64,000 nucleotides of DNA from Chrysomallon squamiferum. Its lineage: Eukaryota; Mollusca; Gastropoda; Neomphalida; Peltospiridae. The DNA is taken from NCBI GenBank assembly GCA_012295275.1, contig CM022672.1, positions 24,513,930 through 24,577,929 on the forward strand. Reading direction: 5' to 3'. Under the pieces are notes generated by a model, which was given only the letters and a program-made list of their open reading frames with translations, had not been told where the DNA came from and searched no databases. A program made the position numbers and the translations under genes. Of this stretch, positions 1 through 12,470 are shown piece after piece. The stretch's first letter is position 1. Each line of letters starts with the position of its first letter.

Positions 1-244
1 AGACGTGCACTTACTTGGAATCATTATATACTATATGAAAAAAAGTAATGTACTTGATCTAATTTCACTAACAGAGTCCATTCAAAAATTAGGTAGGGAA
101 GGCAGGACAACATTTGTATTAGAAAGTTAACATTATAATATGATATCAATAATTTATATTTTTGATCCATTTCACAGTCATAGAAAGATCACTCAATTTA
201 TTTTTCTTACTATTATTACATTATTTTAATTTTAACTTTTTCAG
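1..244. other. Intron of gene A (5' part of gene lies outside window)
   Basis: No coding signal is visible. The stretch ends in a pyrimidine-rich acceptor (…ttttcag at 238-244) directly before the first gene A exon in the window, so it is read as the 3' part of an intron. The rest of gene A lies to the left. Confidence 0.7.
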
Positions 245-609
245 ATGTTGCTTTTAAAAGAAAATCCCTTTGGTTGGTCTCCTACATCTAGTGAGGTTAA
301 TTTGCCATTTATGAAAGTTTCATTAAACAGTGCCGGAAAGCCACTTGTACTGGATGATCTACATACACCATTAGATATCTTTATATCAGTAAACCGTATG
401 TGTAATCTTTATTTAACATAAATTACTGAAGTATAAGTATGTTAAGTAAATTGTGTAATGTGTATTTTCCAGTTTTCAGAACTATGTAAAATAAAAATAA
501 AAATTTAGATGTTTTTTAATAATTCTCTGTCCTGAATGTTTTTCGAAAATATTAAATATATTGTACATATTGTACTAGAAGATACAAATTTACATATCTT
601 AATCAAACA

Positions 610-644
<35 letters not shown>

Positions 645-3600
645 ATTAAAGAATGAGACATGCACAACTCTAGTAACATTATTTTCAGTGTTGACAAAAT
701 TTCTACACTTAAGTCCCAATTTTATTTATTTCTATTGTCTCAAAATCAGGGTTTTAAAGATATCTCAAGTATCAGTGTTTTGGAAACCATAATTCTTGTA
801 TGACTTACAGGCATATCTGGAAAAGGAGAGAAGCAAGGAATTTATTACCTTGTACAAAAAAAAAAAATTATCGGTAGCCTCTAATGGCTTTTCTTAGCAA
901 ACAGTGTCAAAGACATGTAGAAAAATAAGAATAAAATAGGAATAAAATAAATACTTTCACTAGATGATGTTAGATATTTGCATATCAACAATCTGTTTGA
1001 TTTGAATCTTTACATTCATTAATGTAACTGCAGTTTCATAACTGTTCAGTATTTCATACTAATCAACAGTCCCATCAAAAACTTCTCTTAATTACTTTCT
1101 ATTCCTTTTCACCTAAGATGTACATGTACAATAGAAACACTGACTTATCCAGTAGAAATAAACTATCTAACAAAGACAGAGAAACCAAGCAGTAATTTTA
1201 GCAGGAATCTGTACTCTTACTTACCTTACCCTTGCATTTTTAATCCCTGTGACAAAATTACATTAGATTTTAACAAAATTTGTTTAACAATGTTCCATTC
1301 ATAGAGCACTGTTTCTAAATCTAAAAATATTACTGCTTGGGACATAATTTTAGCTTAGGCCTACAAAAAGCAAACAGACTTAAAAACAAATAACAGTCTG
1401 TATTTAGTGAAAAGGTGCTCCATATCATAGTGAATGATCCATTTTGAACAAAACCAAACACAACATAACAAAGCTGATTTTAGTGTTAATTAGGGCTATT
1501 TTGTATGGCATATGACTATTAGTTTAAAGGACTTTTTAAAAGGTCATCAGAATAGCTCTTTTTAGCAAAAACATTTTTCATACTTTTAAGACATTTTACA
1601 TAACCATCCAATTCAGAAAATTAAAATACAAAAAATAATAACCCTATCTTAATGCCTGTGACAGATTTTAGATAAGTATTTATTCACATACTGTGAAATG
1701 TTAGATTCCAATAACAGAGAGAGCATTCACTATTTTTCTTTGAAAATTAACATTCATTATGTGAAGATTCTTTCTTAAAAGAAGAAAACATGAATTTTAT
1801 TTCATATCTTTTTCTCTTCTTTCTTTTCCGTTCTTAATTTATTTTTTTGTGTGTTTGTTTGTGTTTAAAAGTCCTTTAACCTTGATTTGAACCATTCATT
1901 TCCACAACACACACACAAATAAAATTGGCATTATTTTCTTTAAATTTATATATGATGCCACAGTGTATTAAGACTTTATTAAACATTGCTTATCTTTGCA
2001 TATGACAGTATTGTTATTTTTTTCTATTCTAAATAGTTTCAGAACATCTGCAAGAAGAAGGTTCAGGCCTATATGCTATAAATGTCACAGCCAATAAAAA
2101 AGAAAATATATTATTAGCTTCAGATGCCATTAATATCACAGTTCCACGAATAAAAGGAAAAACTCATGTTTTGAAGATTTTTCCTGTAGATAGTTCCCTG
2201 ACACTCCAGCTATATGTGGGAAGAAACCCATCAGATGTCACCATACACAATATTAAAACCTATGGACTTGAATGGCCAATTCCAGAAGCTGCTTTACTTA
2301 GCTATCATAATCATTGGCAGGATAGTCATTTTTTATTTTTATCTGATGACCATATAGATGAAAATGAAACTAATTTCAATGTCGGTGTCCGAGTTAAGGT
2401 AATTCATCCATTTGGCACTCTAAATAATATATTTCTATTAATATTCAAATCTGTTAGTTACAGTTAACAATTTTAGACTGCTTCAATAATAATGGAGTAA
2501 CTAATGATATTTTCAGAGTGTTCATTTATTCTCATATGATAGTAGATATATGTAAATATTTCATTGTATGTATTTCAGTTCATCCCAGTATATAAAAATG
2601 GGTATACTATGTCTGGCCTAGAAATAATGTGTATTATTTTATAACAAAATTTGTACTAAATTTTATTACAAAATGGGTTGGGTTTTCTAATTAAAGAATT
2701 GCTACTTACTACAGAATGGTTAGTTTATTACAAAATGCATCTAATACTTTTATTTAGAATTGCTAACATACTTGTGAATACTTTAACAACACCTTTAGAT
2801 GTTATTAACTAATAATCAGTTATTAGGTGTCACATTAATTTTTGGAATTTGGACAAAGTCTTGCAAGGAAAATAAGTTAAATCTTGGTTAATATAACAAT
2901 GATTTGAACAAATGAACTTTGAGATTCAAGTTCTTTAAAAAAAATTGCAAAAATGCCTCGATTAAAAACATGCAGCAGTCATGCACAAATTAAAATATGG
3001 CAAAAAAACAAAAGAAAAAGGGAAAATATGCAGACGCACAATTTTTCTTGTCTCATTGCTGGGTGAATCACATAGTCACACAAGTTAGTCACTAAGAAAA
3101 TTGATTTTAATAGGTTTTTTGATATTTATGAGTTTATGAATACCAGTATATGGAAAGCTTATCATTCACCTATCATACCAGAAGAGAGATAATATTACAT
3201 TATTATTAATTTACCATATTTATATAGCACCTTGCATACTAGGTAAACTCAAAGTGGCTTTAATGTGCAAACTAATAAAGAAAAATATAAAAACACATGG
3301 ACATAAATATATTAAAATAATATAAATAGAATTAAGCCTTTGGGGGCTTTTATTTGTTATTTTTTTAAGTTCCATATTTCTTTTCTTTTTTTTATACTTG
3401 AGATCTACTTTTGATACTGTGGGTTAATCTTATTTTTCTTATCATTTCCGATTAATGTCATCAGATGTCTAAAACGACACATACACCTGTGCTAGAACAG
3501 CAAGTTAAAAATGGTTTTCACATTTACCTAGTGCTAGCACAACCAAGATAACCATCCATGTATCTGTAGATCAACTTCCTTTGTGTTTTGTCAAAACATT

Positions 3601-3999
3601 AAAATAAAATGGTAGTCTTCCAAGCTTAGATAGAATGCTTATAAGACTTAGGTTGAGCTGCATGTCAGATTATGTTGAATTTAAGTGTGAATAATAAATG
3701 AAAATAGAAACAAACTGTCTAAATTATTTTACATGTTTTTAACTTGTAAGTTATTGTTTTTACCTTTAAAAAATTGTATTGCATGCACCAGATTTGATTG
3801 GCAAGGCATGATGACTAAATACAATTTTCTGTGATTTTTTAATATTTTTATTTTTTATTTTTTCCTTGAATAGCCTGGTCAGCATTTTGTTTCTGGACAG
3901 GAAACTAACATTTTTGTTTATGTTGCTGTTGAATCTTTCTCAGTTCATTGTTCTTACTGGGATGAAAAACAGGCTAAATGGCTACAAAAAGGTTGTGTG
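245..3999 (+). CDS. Gene A exons upstream of GPS (GAIN-like region)
   Basis: Three exons (245-395, 2037-2398, 3874-3999) encode a beta-strand-rich segment preceding the GPS. In PKD1-family and adhesion-GPCR proteins the GAIN domain sits in this place. They align with gene B exons 30-32 (38061-38211, 38819-39174, 39761-39886): NPFGWSP against NPFIWSQ, LKIFPVDSSLTLQLYVG against LKIFSLDSSLTLQVYVG, and a shared W…K-GC end. The second exon has 362 nt against 356 in gene B, a two-codon difference; the other two are equal in length. The introns hold no recognisable gene. Confidence 0.8.
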
Positions 4000-6900
4000 G
4001 TAGGTACAAAAATAATATGATTTTTAAACTTCAAAATGGAAGTCTGTCAATTTATGAATATTTTTACAGTAGAGTTATTTATTTTTGATATGTTGTGTTT
4101 CTTAAATTTCTTTTCTTCAAACAACATTTGTTACTGTATTTTATTAGTATTGGCTTACTTTTTATTTCACGGTTTTATAAAATGATAACAATTACTTTTT
4201 AATAAGATAATTAAACCACACATTTTATTTCATTCAGGCAGGTCCATTTACATCGCATGACATTTTGCACTGCTGGTGTAATCATCTTTCATCTTTTTCT
4301 GGTGGTGTATTTGTTATACCTAATACAGTGGATCCTATGGCTGATGCAGTCTTGTTCTTAACCTTTTTTGATAATCCTGTGGTTGTCACCCTCGTGGCTG
4401 CTGTCTGGATATTCTATATATTGTTAGTGATCTGGGCACGTAAAGCAGATACTAACGATATGAGAAAGGTAAATAAAAAACTGAGCCCATTATGTAGTTA
4501 GGCATAAGTGCTTATAATTGGTCAAAGTTTCCCTATCATAAAACAAACAGGTGTGTTTGTGTATATTTGCAAAATCCCTCAACATTTTAAGTTTGTTTTG
4601 TTTGATTATTTTATATTTCATTATTCATAACAGACAAAATAAAGCTAAGATAATTTAAAATTTTGTTATAAATGCTGAAAAATTACAGAATATGATAAAT
4701 TATCTTTTATAATTTGTTTCCACAGATCGGAATCACAGTGCTTGCTGATAACCATCCAAGAGATAATTATATTTATTTGATCTGTGTGGTGACAGGATGG
4801 TGGCGTCATGCTGGTACTACATCAAGAGTTTTCATGTATCTCAATGGTACAAAAGGAAAATCTGCTCGACATGGACTTTTTGACCGTGAAAAGCGTCTTT
4901 TCACTGCAGGTGCTGAGAACTGGTTTCTACTCAAGACAAGTTTTAGTCTTGGAGATATTAAATCCATTGTGATCTGGCATGACCATACTGGAGATAAACC
5001 ATCTTGGTAAGCATGCAATATATATGAGCATTCTTCTGAATATTGTAATTATCCAATGTTATTTAATTCAAATAGAAATAAAGGATTATATATTCCAATA
5101 TTTTAAATACATTAATATATATTTATTTTAATTTGTACATTCTGTTGAATAATTCAGGTTCAATGTAGGAATTGTGTGAAACTTCATGGTGGGAATTTTC
5201 ATCATTCACTAACACATTTATATTAACAAATAACATTTGTTAGCACTTTTAACATCAAAACTGAATTTTTAGATAATTTCCCTAACAAGAATGCCTGAAT
5301 AAGAAATGTATAAATATATGAAAAAAAAAAAATCAGTTTTAAAATTCTTTCTTGTGAAAAGTGAGTGGATGATAAAAGTAATTAATGTAATAATGTTACA
5401 AGGAATGAGTGATTAATATAGCATGTAATTTCATTAATAGTAAAGAACATTAATAATTTCTTCCATATGATGATTATAATGTTTGATTATTTTAAATTTT
5501 CTCTTTCATTGTTAGGTTCTTGAAAGAAGTTCTTGTGAGAGATGTTCAGACTGCTGGAACCTGGCATTGTATTCTTGATGACTGGCTCAGTATTGATAGA
5601 GGTTTTGGAACTGTTACTGCAGAGCTTCCAGCCATTGAAGATAGTGAGTTTGCTACCAAGCGATTCTATCAGTTCATACAGGCATCTACACGGAATTTCC
5701 GTGATGAACATCTTTGGATCAGCATTTTCTTCAAGCCAGCAAGAAGCAAATTCACTCGTGTACAGAGACTGACATGTGCCCTGTGTATTCTTATAACAAC
5801 AATGTTGACTAATATTATGTATCATGGGATTCCAAGAAATAATCCTGAAGACCAGATAGATTATGGAGATTTTCACCTCTCACTTGTAGACTTTGTTATT
5901 GGAATCCAGAGTTCTCTGCTGGTTTTTCCTATCAATGTTACAATAATAACATTATTTTCAATGGTAGCACGAAGACCTGATCTTGAAATACAACATGAAT
6001 TTGAAGATGAAGAAGATGTAGAGAAAGGCATGAAAAAAAGTGATAATGATGATGATGCCACCAAACATGAAAAAAAGAAATGTTCTGAGTTTAGGTAATT
6101 TATGGTTTTTGTCTTTAAATTTTTTAAGAATAATGCAAATAGGTGCCTTAATGCTTGTAGCATATGTAGAAGAGGGAAAACATATTTCTGTTTTACCTCA
6201 GTCTAAGAAAATTGTAATAGAATTTTTTTAACACAGTTAAAAATGGCAAATTTAACTAACAATACATGTTTTATTGATAGATGCCAGCAATGAATTGTAT
6301 TACTATAAAATAGTGTTCCTTAGGTTATCATCCCCTTGATTTTCTGTTTTCATTTGGAGCATTCCATAAAATTGTAAAAAAAATAATTTGAATTACAACC
6401 ATAGCCTGAATGAAAGATAATATCAGCAACAAAGGAATTATATTTCAACAAAATATTTCTAAACTCACAGTAACAAGAGCATGTGATATTTTGCACTAAA
6501 TTTAAATAACAGATCTGAACATCTGGAGAAAGAACAAACTTTTACATGATAGAACTAAATACTATACTTTGTCTTGTGGCAATACAGGCTTTTTAAGATA
6601 TGCAAATCATCAAAAACTTGTTTGCCAGTATATTGTTTCTTTATAGCTACACTCTATTGCAGAAAGAATGAAACTGTCTTGTCTTATGCTTGCATCAGTC
6701 ACAATTAACTAATAGTTTCATTTATTATGAAAAAATATAATCAGTTTCACATTATTTTGAAAATATTTGAATGAATACTGTAGTTTTAAGCTTTGTGTAG
6801 TATAGTGTTAGATGATCAAATAGGTAATAACATTTGAATCAGTAGTTCCAGCTGTCTATTTGTTTCTTTTTCCTTTTTTCAGGATGCCCTGGTATTTCAT

Positions 6901-9900
6901 CTATTTTGCATATTTTGTAGCTATTGCAACCTCCATTATCTGTTCTTATTTTATAATGCTATATGGCCTGAAATATGGGTACAACAAAAGTATTGCATGG
7001 CTTATTTCCTTCTTGACATCACTATTAGAGAATATTTTCATTCTGCAACCACTGAAAGTTTTTTGTGTGGCCATCTTGCTGACTCTGTTATTTAAACAGA
7101 CTGTGAGCTATGAAATTGGAGCAAAAAAGGATTTTGGTATTATTATTTGTTTTTGTTTTTGTGTTTTTATAAGTTTAGTTATGATCTTTTTTGCCTTTAA
7201 AAAAATATTTTCTTATTTCTATTTAACATATTTTTAGCGTCATGAATTTTCTCATCATTGCTATTTTCATATGAAATTACAAATTTTAATTTCATTTAGT
7301 AATGTTATTAATTGTTCAAGTTTTTCTTATGCCTTTATTTTTAATTTTCTAATTTTCTTACATTTTTCATGCAGAAAACCAGGAAAATGTATTTGATGAT
7401 GCAAACATATATAGAAGAGATTCTGTATTCATGCACAGATTGCATGCACCACCAGCATCTGACCGACTACTGGAAAATATTCGCACAAAGGTTTTGTTGA
7501 ATCAGAAGACTTGGGACATCCTAGTGGAAATAGTTCTGTATTTTACATTTGTTACTATACTGTTGCTTGTGGTTCTAGGGCACACAGATGTAACTGTGTC
7601 ATACAGGGTGTCTAGTAATGTTGAAAATATCTTCATTGACTCAGATGGTCAGTTTTTTTATAAGGTAAAGTTGATTTATTTAGATTTCTTTTCAGATAAA
7701 AGCATATTCAAGCAAATGTCACATGTTGAATCAGTTTTTTACAATGAGCATTGGTAGTTTGTTTTTGTTATAAAATAGTTACTGAAATTGGTAAAGTTTT
7801 GAAATAGAAAGTATTTGACATATTTTCACTAGTCTTTTTTGATATATTGAAAATGAAATTAGAATTTTTAATAGTATTTTTTAAATGCAGGTAAGTGATG
7901 CAGATAGTATGTGGCAATATCTAAACGATACATTTTTGGAAAATATTCTGTTTGGACCATACACTCCTGTTGGAAATACTGTAGCTTATCTTGTTGGCAG
8001 GGCAAGGCTTCGGCAAGTGAGATTACGCAGAGGAGGTAAAGATTATCATAGTATTTTCAAAAATGAACATGGTACATGGATTCACACTAAAATCTGTTTT
8101 AGTTTTTCACTCACTGAACCTTTATGACTGGCATAAACCAACATCACTTTTGTGCTCTCTCTTAACTAAAGAGAAACCTAATATTCTTGCTGATTATAAG
8201 TCATTTTTTTCTCTATTTTGCATACAGCTTAAATTGAAAATAATTTAAAATTTACTTAGGTAGAGATATGCCTCTAAATTTATTTATTGTTTCGATATCA
8301 TTTTAAATTCATTAAAGGTCGAGAAAAATCACATTAGTAAAATACCAAACATTGGATGTTCTGACTCATACCTGATACCAACCATTATTATAATGATGTT
8401 GATCTGGTCATTAAAATGACTTTAAAAATTTCATATATATTTTAATGACCAGATCAACATCACTGTAATAATGGTTGGTGTCATGAATGAGTCAGAGCAT
8501 CCAACTTTTGGTATTTTACTAATGTGATTTTTCTCAATCTTTAATGAATTTAAAATAGATATATATGTAAATATTTTTATATTATTATTTGCTGTTATCT
8601 ATAAATTATACTAAAACTATTTTAACTGGTGAAAAAATTGGTAAAAAATGCTCAGGCCGAAAATTTTATTTAAAGATTAGTTCTTATCATTATTTTTATT
8701 TATGGGTAAAGGTACCTTGTGATATTTTTTATTGGACATAATATTTTTTTAATATTTAAATTACCAAAATAAAACAGAATATTTTTGCATCATAGACCTT
8801 TAGAGTGGCTACATAAATATATTTATTGCCATAAATATAAGATGATGGAAACAAATTTACTAAATACCTTTGGTCAATTTATCTTTTCTTTTTTTAAATT
8901 TGCATTTTGTCAGATTCCAAATATTAATTAACATCTTTCTGATTGATATAGTTTTTAACATTATAAAACACATTCATTACATATATAACATCTGAACAAA
9001 ATGAACATCATCAAATGGTATTTAGAATATGTTAGGGCTTGAATGACATAATCAATAGATTGTTGTTGAGTAGTACCTATATGTGACTGATATGAATTAG
9101 ACCTTTCTAGGATCAAAGAATCTTGTGAACAACTATTGCTATTTTCTTTCTGATATCCTTTTAGAATTATTTTCTGGTATTTTTCTTTCTTAAAGGTCCT
9201 TGTGCCACACTGTCTGGAATAGATCCCAAATGGAATTTCTCTGTTTTGGACTTGGATTACAGAATAAACAATACAAGGAAATGTTATGGAATCTTTCGTT
9301 ATGACTTTGATGACAGGGCAATGTATGACACAGATTGGCAACCAATAAATGCTACTAGTAAGAAGGTATTATCTTCAATATGGAGGTATCAATCAGACAA
9401 TACAATTGGTCAGCTTTCAATCATGGCAAAAACTGAAACATATCCAGGTGGAGGGTATGTTATTGAATTACCCAGAAATCCCTATGAAGCACGAGAGGTT
9501 ATAGAAGAAGTATGTAAAACCAAATGGATAGACAGACAGACCAGAGTGGTGTTTGTGGAATTTACACTTTTCAACCCTAATGTACAATTGTTTACAATAG
9601 TCATACTTATGTTTGAATACTCAAACACTGGCTTTGTATTTCCTTACCATAAGGTTTATACAGTAAATTTATATCACTATCAAAATGAATTTGAAACATT
9701 TGTTGCTCTTTGCGAAGCTCTATTTGTTTTTTACTTACTTAATTTTACAAATTTGGAAATCAAAAGATTTCGCAGTATGAAATCTACAGAGTATTTCAAC
9801 GATATATGGAGCTATGTAGAAATCGCTATACTGAGTTTGTCATATGTAACTATAGGTTTATTTATCAATCGTTTTATTATCTGTAGTAAAGTTACGGATG

Positions 9901-10478
9901 AATTTAAAAATAATAATTTTGAAAGGTTTGTCAATTTCTATACAGCTGCATTTTATGATACTTTACTTACCTATGTTTTTGCAACAGTAGTTCTCTTAAC
10001 AATAATGAAATTCTTTAAACTTCTCCGTTTTAATGCCAGGTTGTCAATGCTTTCAGAGACACTAAGAGCTGGAAGAGGAAAGTTGACTGCTTATTCTTTT
10101 GGGATACTTGGTTTTGTTATGGCATTTTCCATATTTGCAGTACTTTGCTTTGGATGTGTAGTTGAAGGATATAAAAATTATGGATCAACACTTGTGACTT
10201 TATTTCTTTTTATGCTTGGGGAGTCCAATTATTTTGGTCTTTATGAAGCAGATTCGGTTCTTGGTCCTGGATTTTTCTTCTTATTTTCTTTTACATTTTC
10301 ATTTATACTGTTGCAGTATTTTATCACCCTTCTTATGGAGTCATTCCATGCTACTCGAATGAAGATTGCCTCCATGGAAACTGAAGTTCATATGGTTCAA
10401 TATATAATGAACAGATTTCGTAATTTAACTTTGGGAGAACAGCAACAAAAACAAGAGAAAATATATCATGCATATTAG
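245..10478 (+). CDS. Gene A: polycystin-1-like protein, 3' part (last 10 coding exons)
   Basis: Predicted exons are 245-395, 2037-2398, 3874-3999, 4238-4468, 4726-5006, 5516-6094, 6883-7136, 7375-7664, 7891-8035 and 9196-10478 (stop TAG). All junctions are GT-AG and phases agree, giving 3702 nt (1233 residues plus stop). In order the product shows a GAIN-like region, a GPS motif (HCWCNHLSSF), helix 1, a PLAT domain (LICVVTGWWRHAG), helices 2-5, a polycystin/TOP domain (RLRQVRLRRG, then WIDRQTRVVFVEFTLFNP), helices 6-11 and a pore loop with LGES. This is the PKD1/PKD1L/PKDREJ family, which are membrane proteins that pair with PKD2-type subunits in cilia or sperm. Each of the ten exons has a counterpart in gene B with the same phase and near-identical length. 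The N-terminal ectodomain is outside the window. Ligand and partner cannot be told from sequence. Confidence 0.9.
4238..4468 (+). CDS. Gene A GPS exon and first transmembrane helix
   Basis: This 231-nt exon encodes CWCNHLSSFSGG followed by DNPVVVTLVAAVWIFYILLV, a hydrophobic helix. The pattern Cys-Trp-Cys-Asn-His-Leu/Ser is a canonical GPCR proteolysis site; cleavage is expected between Leu and Ser (codons at 4286-4291). Family knowledge: GPS autoproteolysis leaves a non-covalently held N-terminal fragment on the first helix. The matching gene B exon (40215-40445) has the same length and His-Leu-Thr. Confidence 0.9.
4726..6094 (+). CDS. Gene A PLAT domain, helices 2-3 and acidic loop (two exons)
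   Basis: Exon 4726-5006 and the start of exon 5516-6094 encode a PLAT/LH2 beta-sandwich (LICVVTGWWRHAGTT, IVIWHDHTGDKPSW, WHCILDDWLSIDRGFG). The second exon continues with two membrane helices (around RLTCALCILITTMLTNIMY and SLVDFVIGIQSSLLVFPIN) and a cytosolic loop rich in Glu, Asp and Lys (EDEEDVEKG). PLAT domains in this family face the cytosol after helix 1 and bind lipid or protein partners. Parts of both exons are identical at nucleotide level to gene B. Confidence 0.9.
6883..7664 (+). CDS. Gene A helices 4-6 (two exons)
   Basis: Exon 6883-7136 encodes two hydrophobic helices (FIYFAYFVAIATSIICSYF and ENIFILQPLKVFCVAILLTL); LQPLKV is typical of the polycystin-1 family at this point. Exon 7375-7664 encodes a cytosolic linker, helix 6 (ILVEIVLYFTFVTILLLVVL) and the start of the extracellular TOP domain (VTVSYRV). 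It has 290 nt against 302 in gene B, so gene A lacks four codons near its 3' end. Confidence 0.88.
7891..10478 (+). CDS. Gene A polycystin (TOP) domain, channel helices and C-terminus (two exons)
   Basis: Exon 7891-8035 ends with RARLRQVRLRRG. Exon 9196-10478 carries CYGIFRYDFDDRAMYDT, YPGGGYVIELPRNP and WIDRQTRVVFVEFTLFNPNV, the signature of the polycystin extracellular domain. Five further helices follow, with a pore segment LFLFMLGESNYFGLYEAD between the last two; LGES is at 10215-10226. The tail after the last helix is only about 45 residues (HATRMKIASMETEVHMVQYI to the stop), with no long coiled coil such as vertebrate PKD1 has. The final exon is 1283 nt against 1274 in gene B. Confidence 0.92.
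8295..8563. mobile_element. Palindromic MITE / long hairpin in a gene A intron
   Basis: Two arms of about 115-120 bp (roughly 8295-8416 and 8439-8563) are near-perfect inverted repeats with a ~22-bp spacer. The left arm reads …attaaaggtcgagaaaaa… and …ggtcattaaaat; the right arm mirrors it, with scattered mismatches. This is the structure of a fold-back element or MITE. It lies in the intron between 8035 and 9196, and in the pre-mRNA it would form a long hairpin. I see no clear target-site duplication. Confidence 0.75.
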
Positions 10479-11340
10479 GGATACATGAAGGTTTTTATAT
10501 CTGTTCATTTTATAGCTTGAGAACCTTTTAATGAAAAAACATCATAGAAACCATAACTGTTCAATTTTGATTATACAGACAAACACTCATGATGGAAAAC
10601 TGTTTGTCAATAAATACTTTTAAAATAGAAAATGATATATATGAACAAAATCTTGTATCTACCATCCCAAAATAAAGATAACAATAGCACTTAAATTAAT
10701 GAATGACTTCACCAGAACTGGTGAACATTTTTCATTCAACTGTCCTGTTTCATTAAGTTTTTACATATCTTATCATAATTTAACACCAAATACTGATAAT
10801 TTTATTTCTTTGTTTTAATAAAATATTTTGAATAAATTATGCAAAATGTAATTTAGCAAGTTTCTTGTATTAATGATTGCTGTTTTATAATTTCCAAAAC
10901 ATCAATTTTCTCAGTGGGAAATAATGTGTAAAATTTGTATCTTCTTAAAGTGTATTATTTAACTAGTTATATTCATGTACTTGATTCACACAGAGCAGTT
11001 TGAACTGTTTTTAATTGATCTACATGTAAGCCTGTATACTGTTAGGATTTTTTTAAAAAAGGAAATGACTATGCATAACTGGACTGTGTAAACAGCCCCC
11101 GTTATTCAGTTCAGGAAAGCACTAAACTGCTTCAGTAAATATCCATATTTTAATATTTATCTAGTGTTATTGTTCTTTGTTAATGACCAGTTGATAACAT
11201 TTTGTTTAGATTTCGGTTGTATTTACTGTTTCATTACCAGTTTCTGTTTTAGAATAAACTGTTTGTTAATTATACTGATTCTGTATTTTTTCATAATAAA
11301 GGTTTGTTATTCAGACAAAAACAATGTGTAATTATATATA
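10479..11340 (+). other. Gene A 3' UTR and candidate poly(A) signals
   Basis: AT-rich sequence without ORFs follows the gene A stop. AATAAA occurs at 10671-10676, and again at 11295-11300 inside tcataataaagg, where it is followed by a GT-rich stretch (ggtttgttattcag), the better context for cleavage. Which signal is used cannot be decided from sequence. Confidence 0.4.
10697..10742. repeat. 46-bp palindromic repeat, copy 1
   Basis: The block beginning aatgaatgacttcaccagaa and ending ttcattcaactgtc recurs at 12424-12470 with one visible substitution (c/t). Internally it is a dyad: tgaatga…caccag|aa|ctggtg…ttcattca. It may be the remnant of a short dispersed element or a small hairpin. No function is recognised. 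Confidence 0.6.
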
Positions 11341-12423
11341 TATTCATGTACATAAATACGTATTCATGCAAATCCATAAATTTCCTGAATATTTAGTATT
11401 TAAATATTTCTGAAGTGACTTAGTAGCAATTTACTTAAGTGACACTTAATCTAGTGCAAGAGATTAAAATATTACAATGTTCAATAGTCTTCAAACAAAT
11501 ATAAAAGTTATCTTATAAAATAATTTAATCTCTTAAGTTTATCATACACTAAACCAATATTAATTATTATGATTGTCATGGGGCCCAGTGCATAAGAGGC
11601 CTTAGCTTTCAAGTGCTAATGACCCTATTAAAATACGGTTCGTTTATTGTCTAAGGTTTGCACCTTTGGTGGACCCACTGATTCTGCAATTGAGAAACTG
11701 TGATGGTTGATTATAATAGATACATATATTTGCATATACTACAATATAAAACTTTATATAATATCAAGTACCCATTATAAACACCAACACAAAATACAAT
11801 ATTTATATTACAAAGATAATTATTTATTTTACACGTGTTTACTTATTATTTAGTGGTTGAGGACGTGGGAATTGGCATTAAATAAAATACTATAATTCTT
11901 AATTCTTTTAATTTTCCCTAACAGGTTTTGTTAGAAATAAATATATAACTCAAACTCTATGGAGCATATACAGGTTACATCAAATTGATCAACAAATCAA
12001 ACAGAGCATACAGAAACCGGATAACCATTTGTCCCTGTTTCCGACTTAAACAAAGATAATGCAAAAATATAGTTACTGACATAATTGCCTAATAATGGCC
12101 ACCAACTCCTGAGTACCACCTATGCCTTCTCTTTGTTCTTTGTGGTCTCATCTTTCTCATCTCCTTTATCTTTTACTTAAATAAACATGTTGTGGACTTC
12201 CCTGAAGTCAGCAGAGCAAAATTTCCTTTTGTCTCTCGCTAATGAACGTTAATGGTTAGGTGATTTCAGTAACTGGATTACTGTTAACTAACAATAGATA
12301 TTTATTTAATACATACTGTTAGGAATATTTGTAGAAATGAATGGTTAACATATTTACTTACTTTAATGATGCATACAGGTTAATTACAAGATGTTAAACT
12401 GTATTAAAGTAAGCTACTTAGGT

Positions 12424-12470
12424 AATGAATGACTTCACCAGAATTGGTGAACATTTTTCATTCAACTGTC
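12424..12470. repeat. 46-bp palindromic repeat, copy 2
   Basis: This is the second copy of the block at 10697-10742, in the same orientation and 1.7 kb downstream. The central palindrome has one substitution (caccagaattggtg). The sequences outside the block do not match, so a short unit was copied rather than a large segment. Confidence 0.6.

Noticed and set aside
5487-6163. Minus-strand ORFs opposite gene A exon 5516-6094
   Set aside because: Antisense of a well-supported PLAT/helix exon; composition reflects the reverse of hydrophobic codons.
9246-9248. ATG at 9246 as start of a separate gene
   Set aside because: The frame is open upstream to the acceptor at 9195 and encodes conserved TOP-domain residues (matching gene B), so it is the last exon of gene A.
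8961-9341. Minus-strand 126-codon ORF overlapping the last gene A exon
   Set aside because: Overlaps the intron acceptor and the coding sequence of gene A in antisense; no domain features.
11570-11700. Less AT-rich stretch considered as a tRNA or SINE head
   Set aside because: I could not fold a cloverleaf or find A/B box promoter motifs with proper spacing; no repeat copy in the window.
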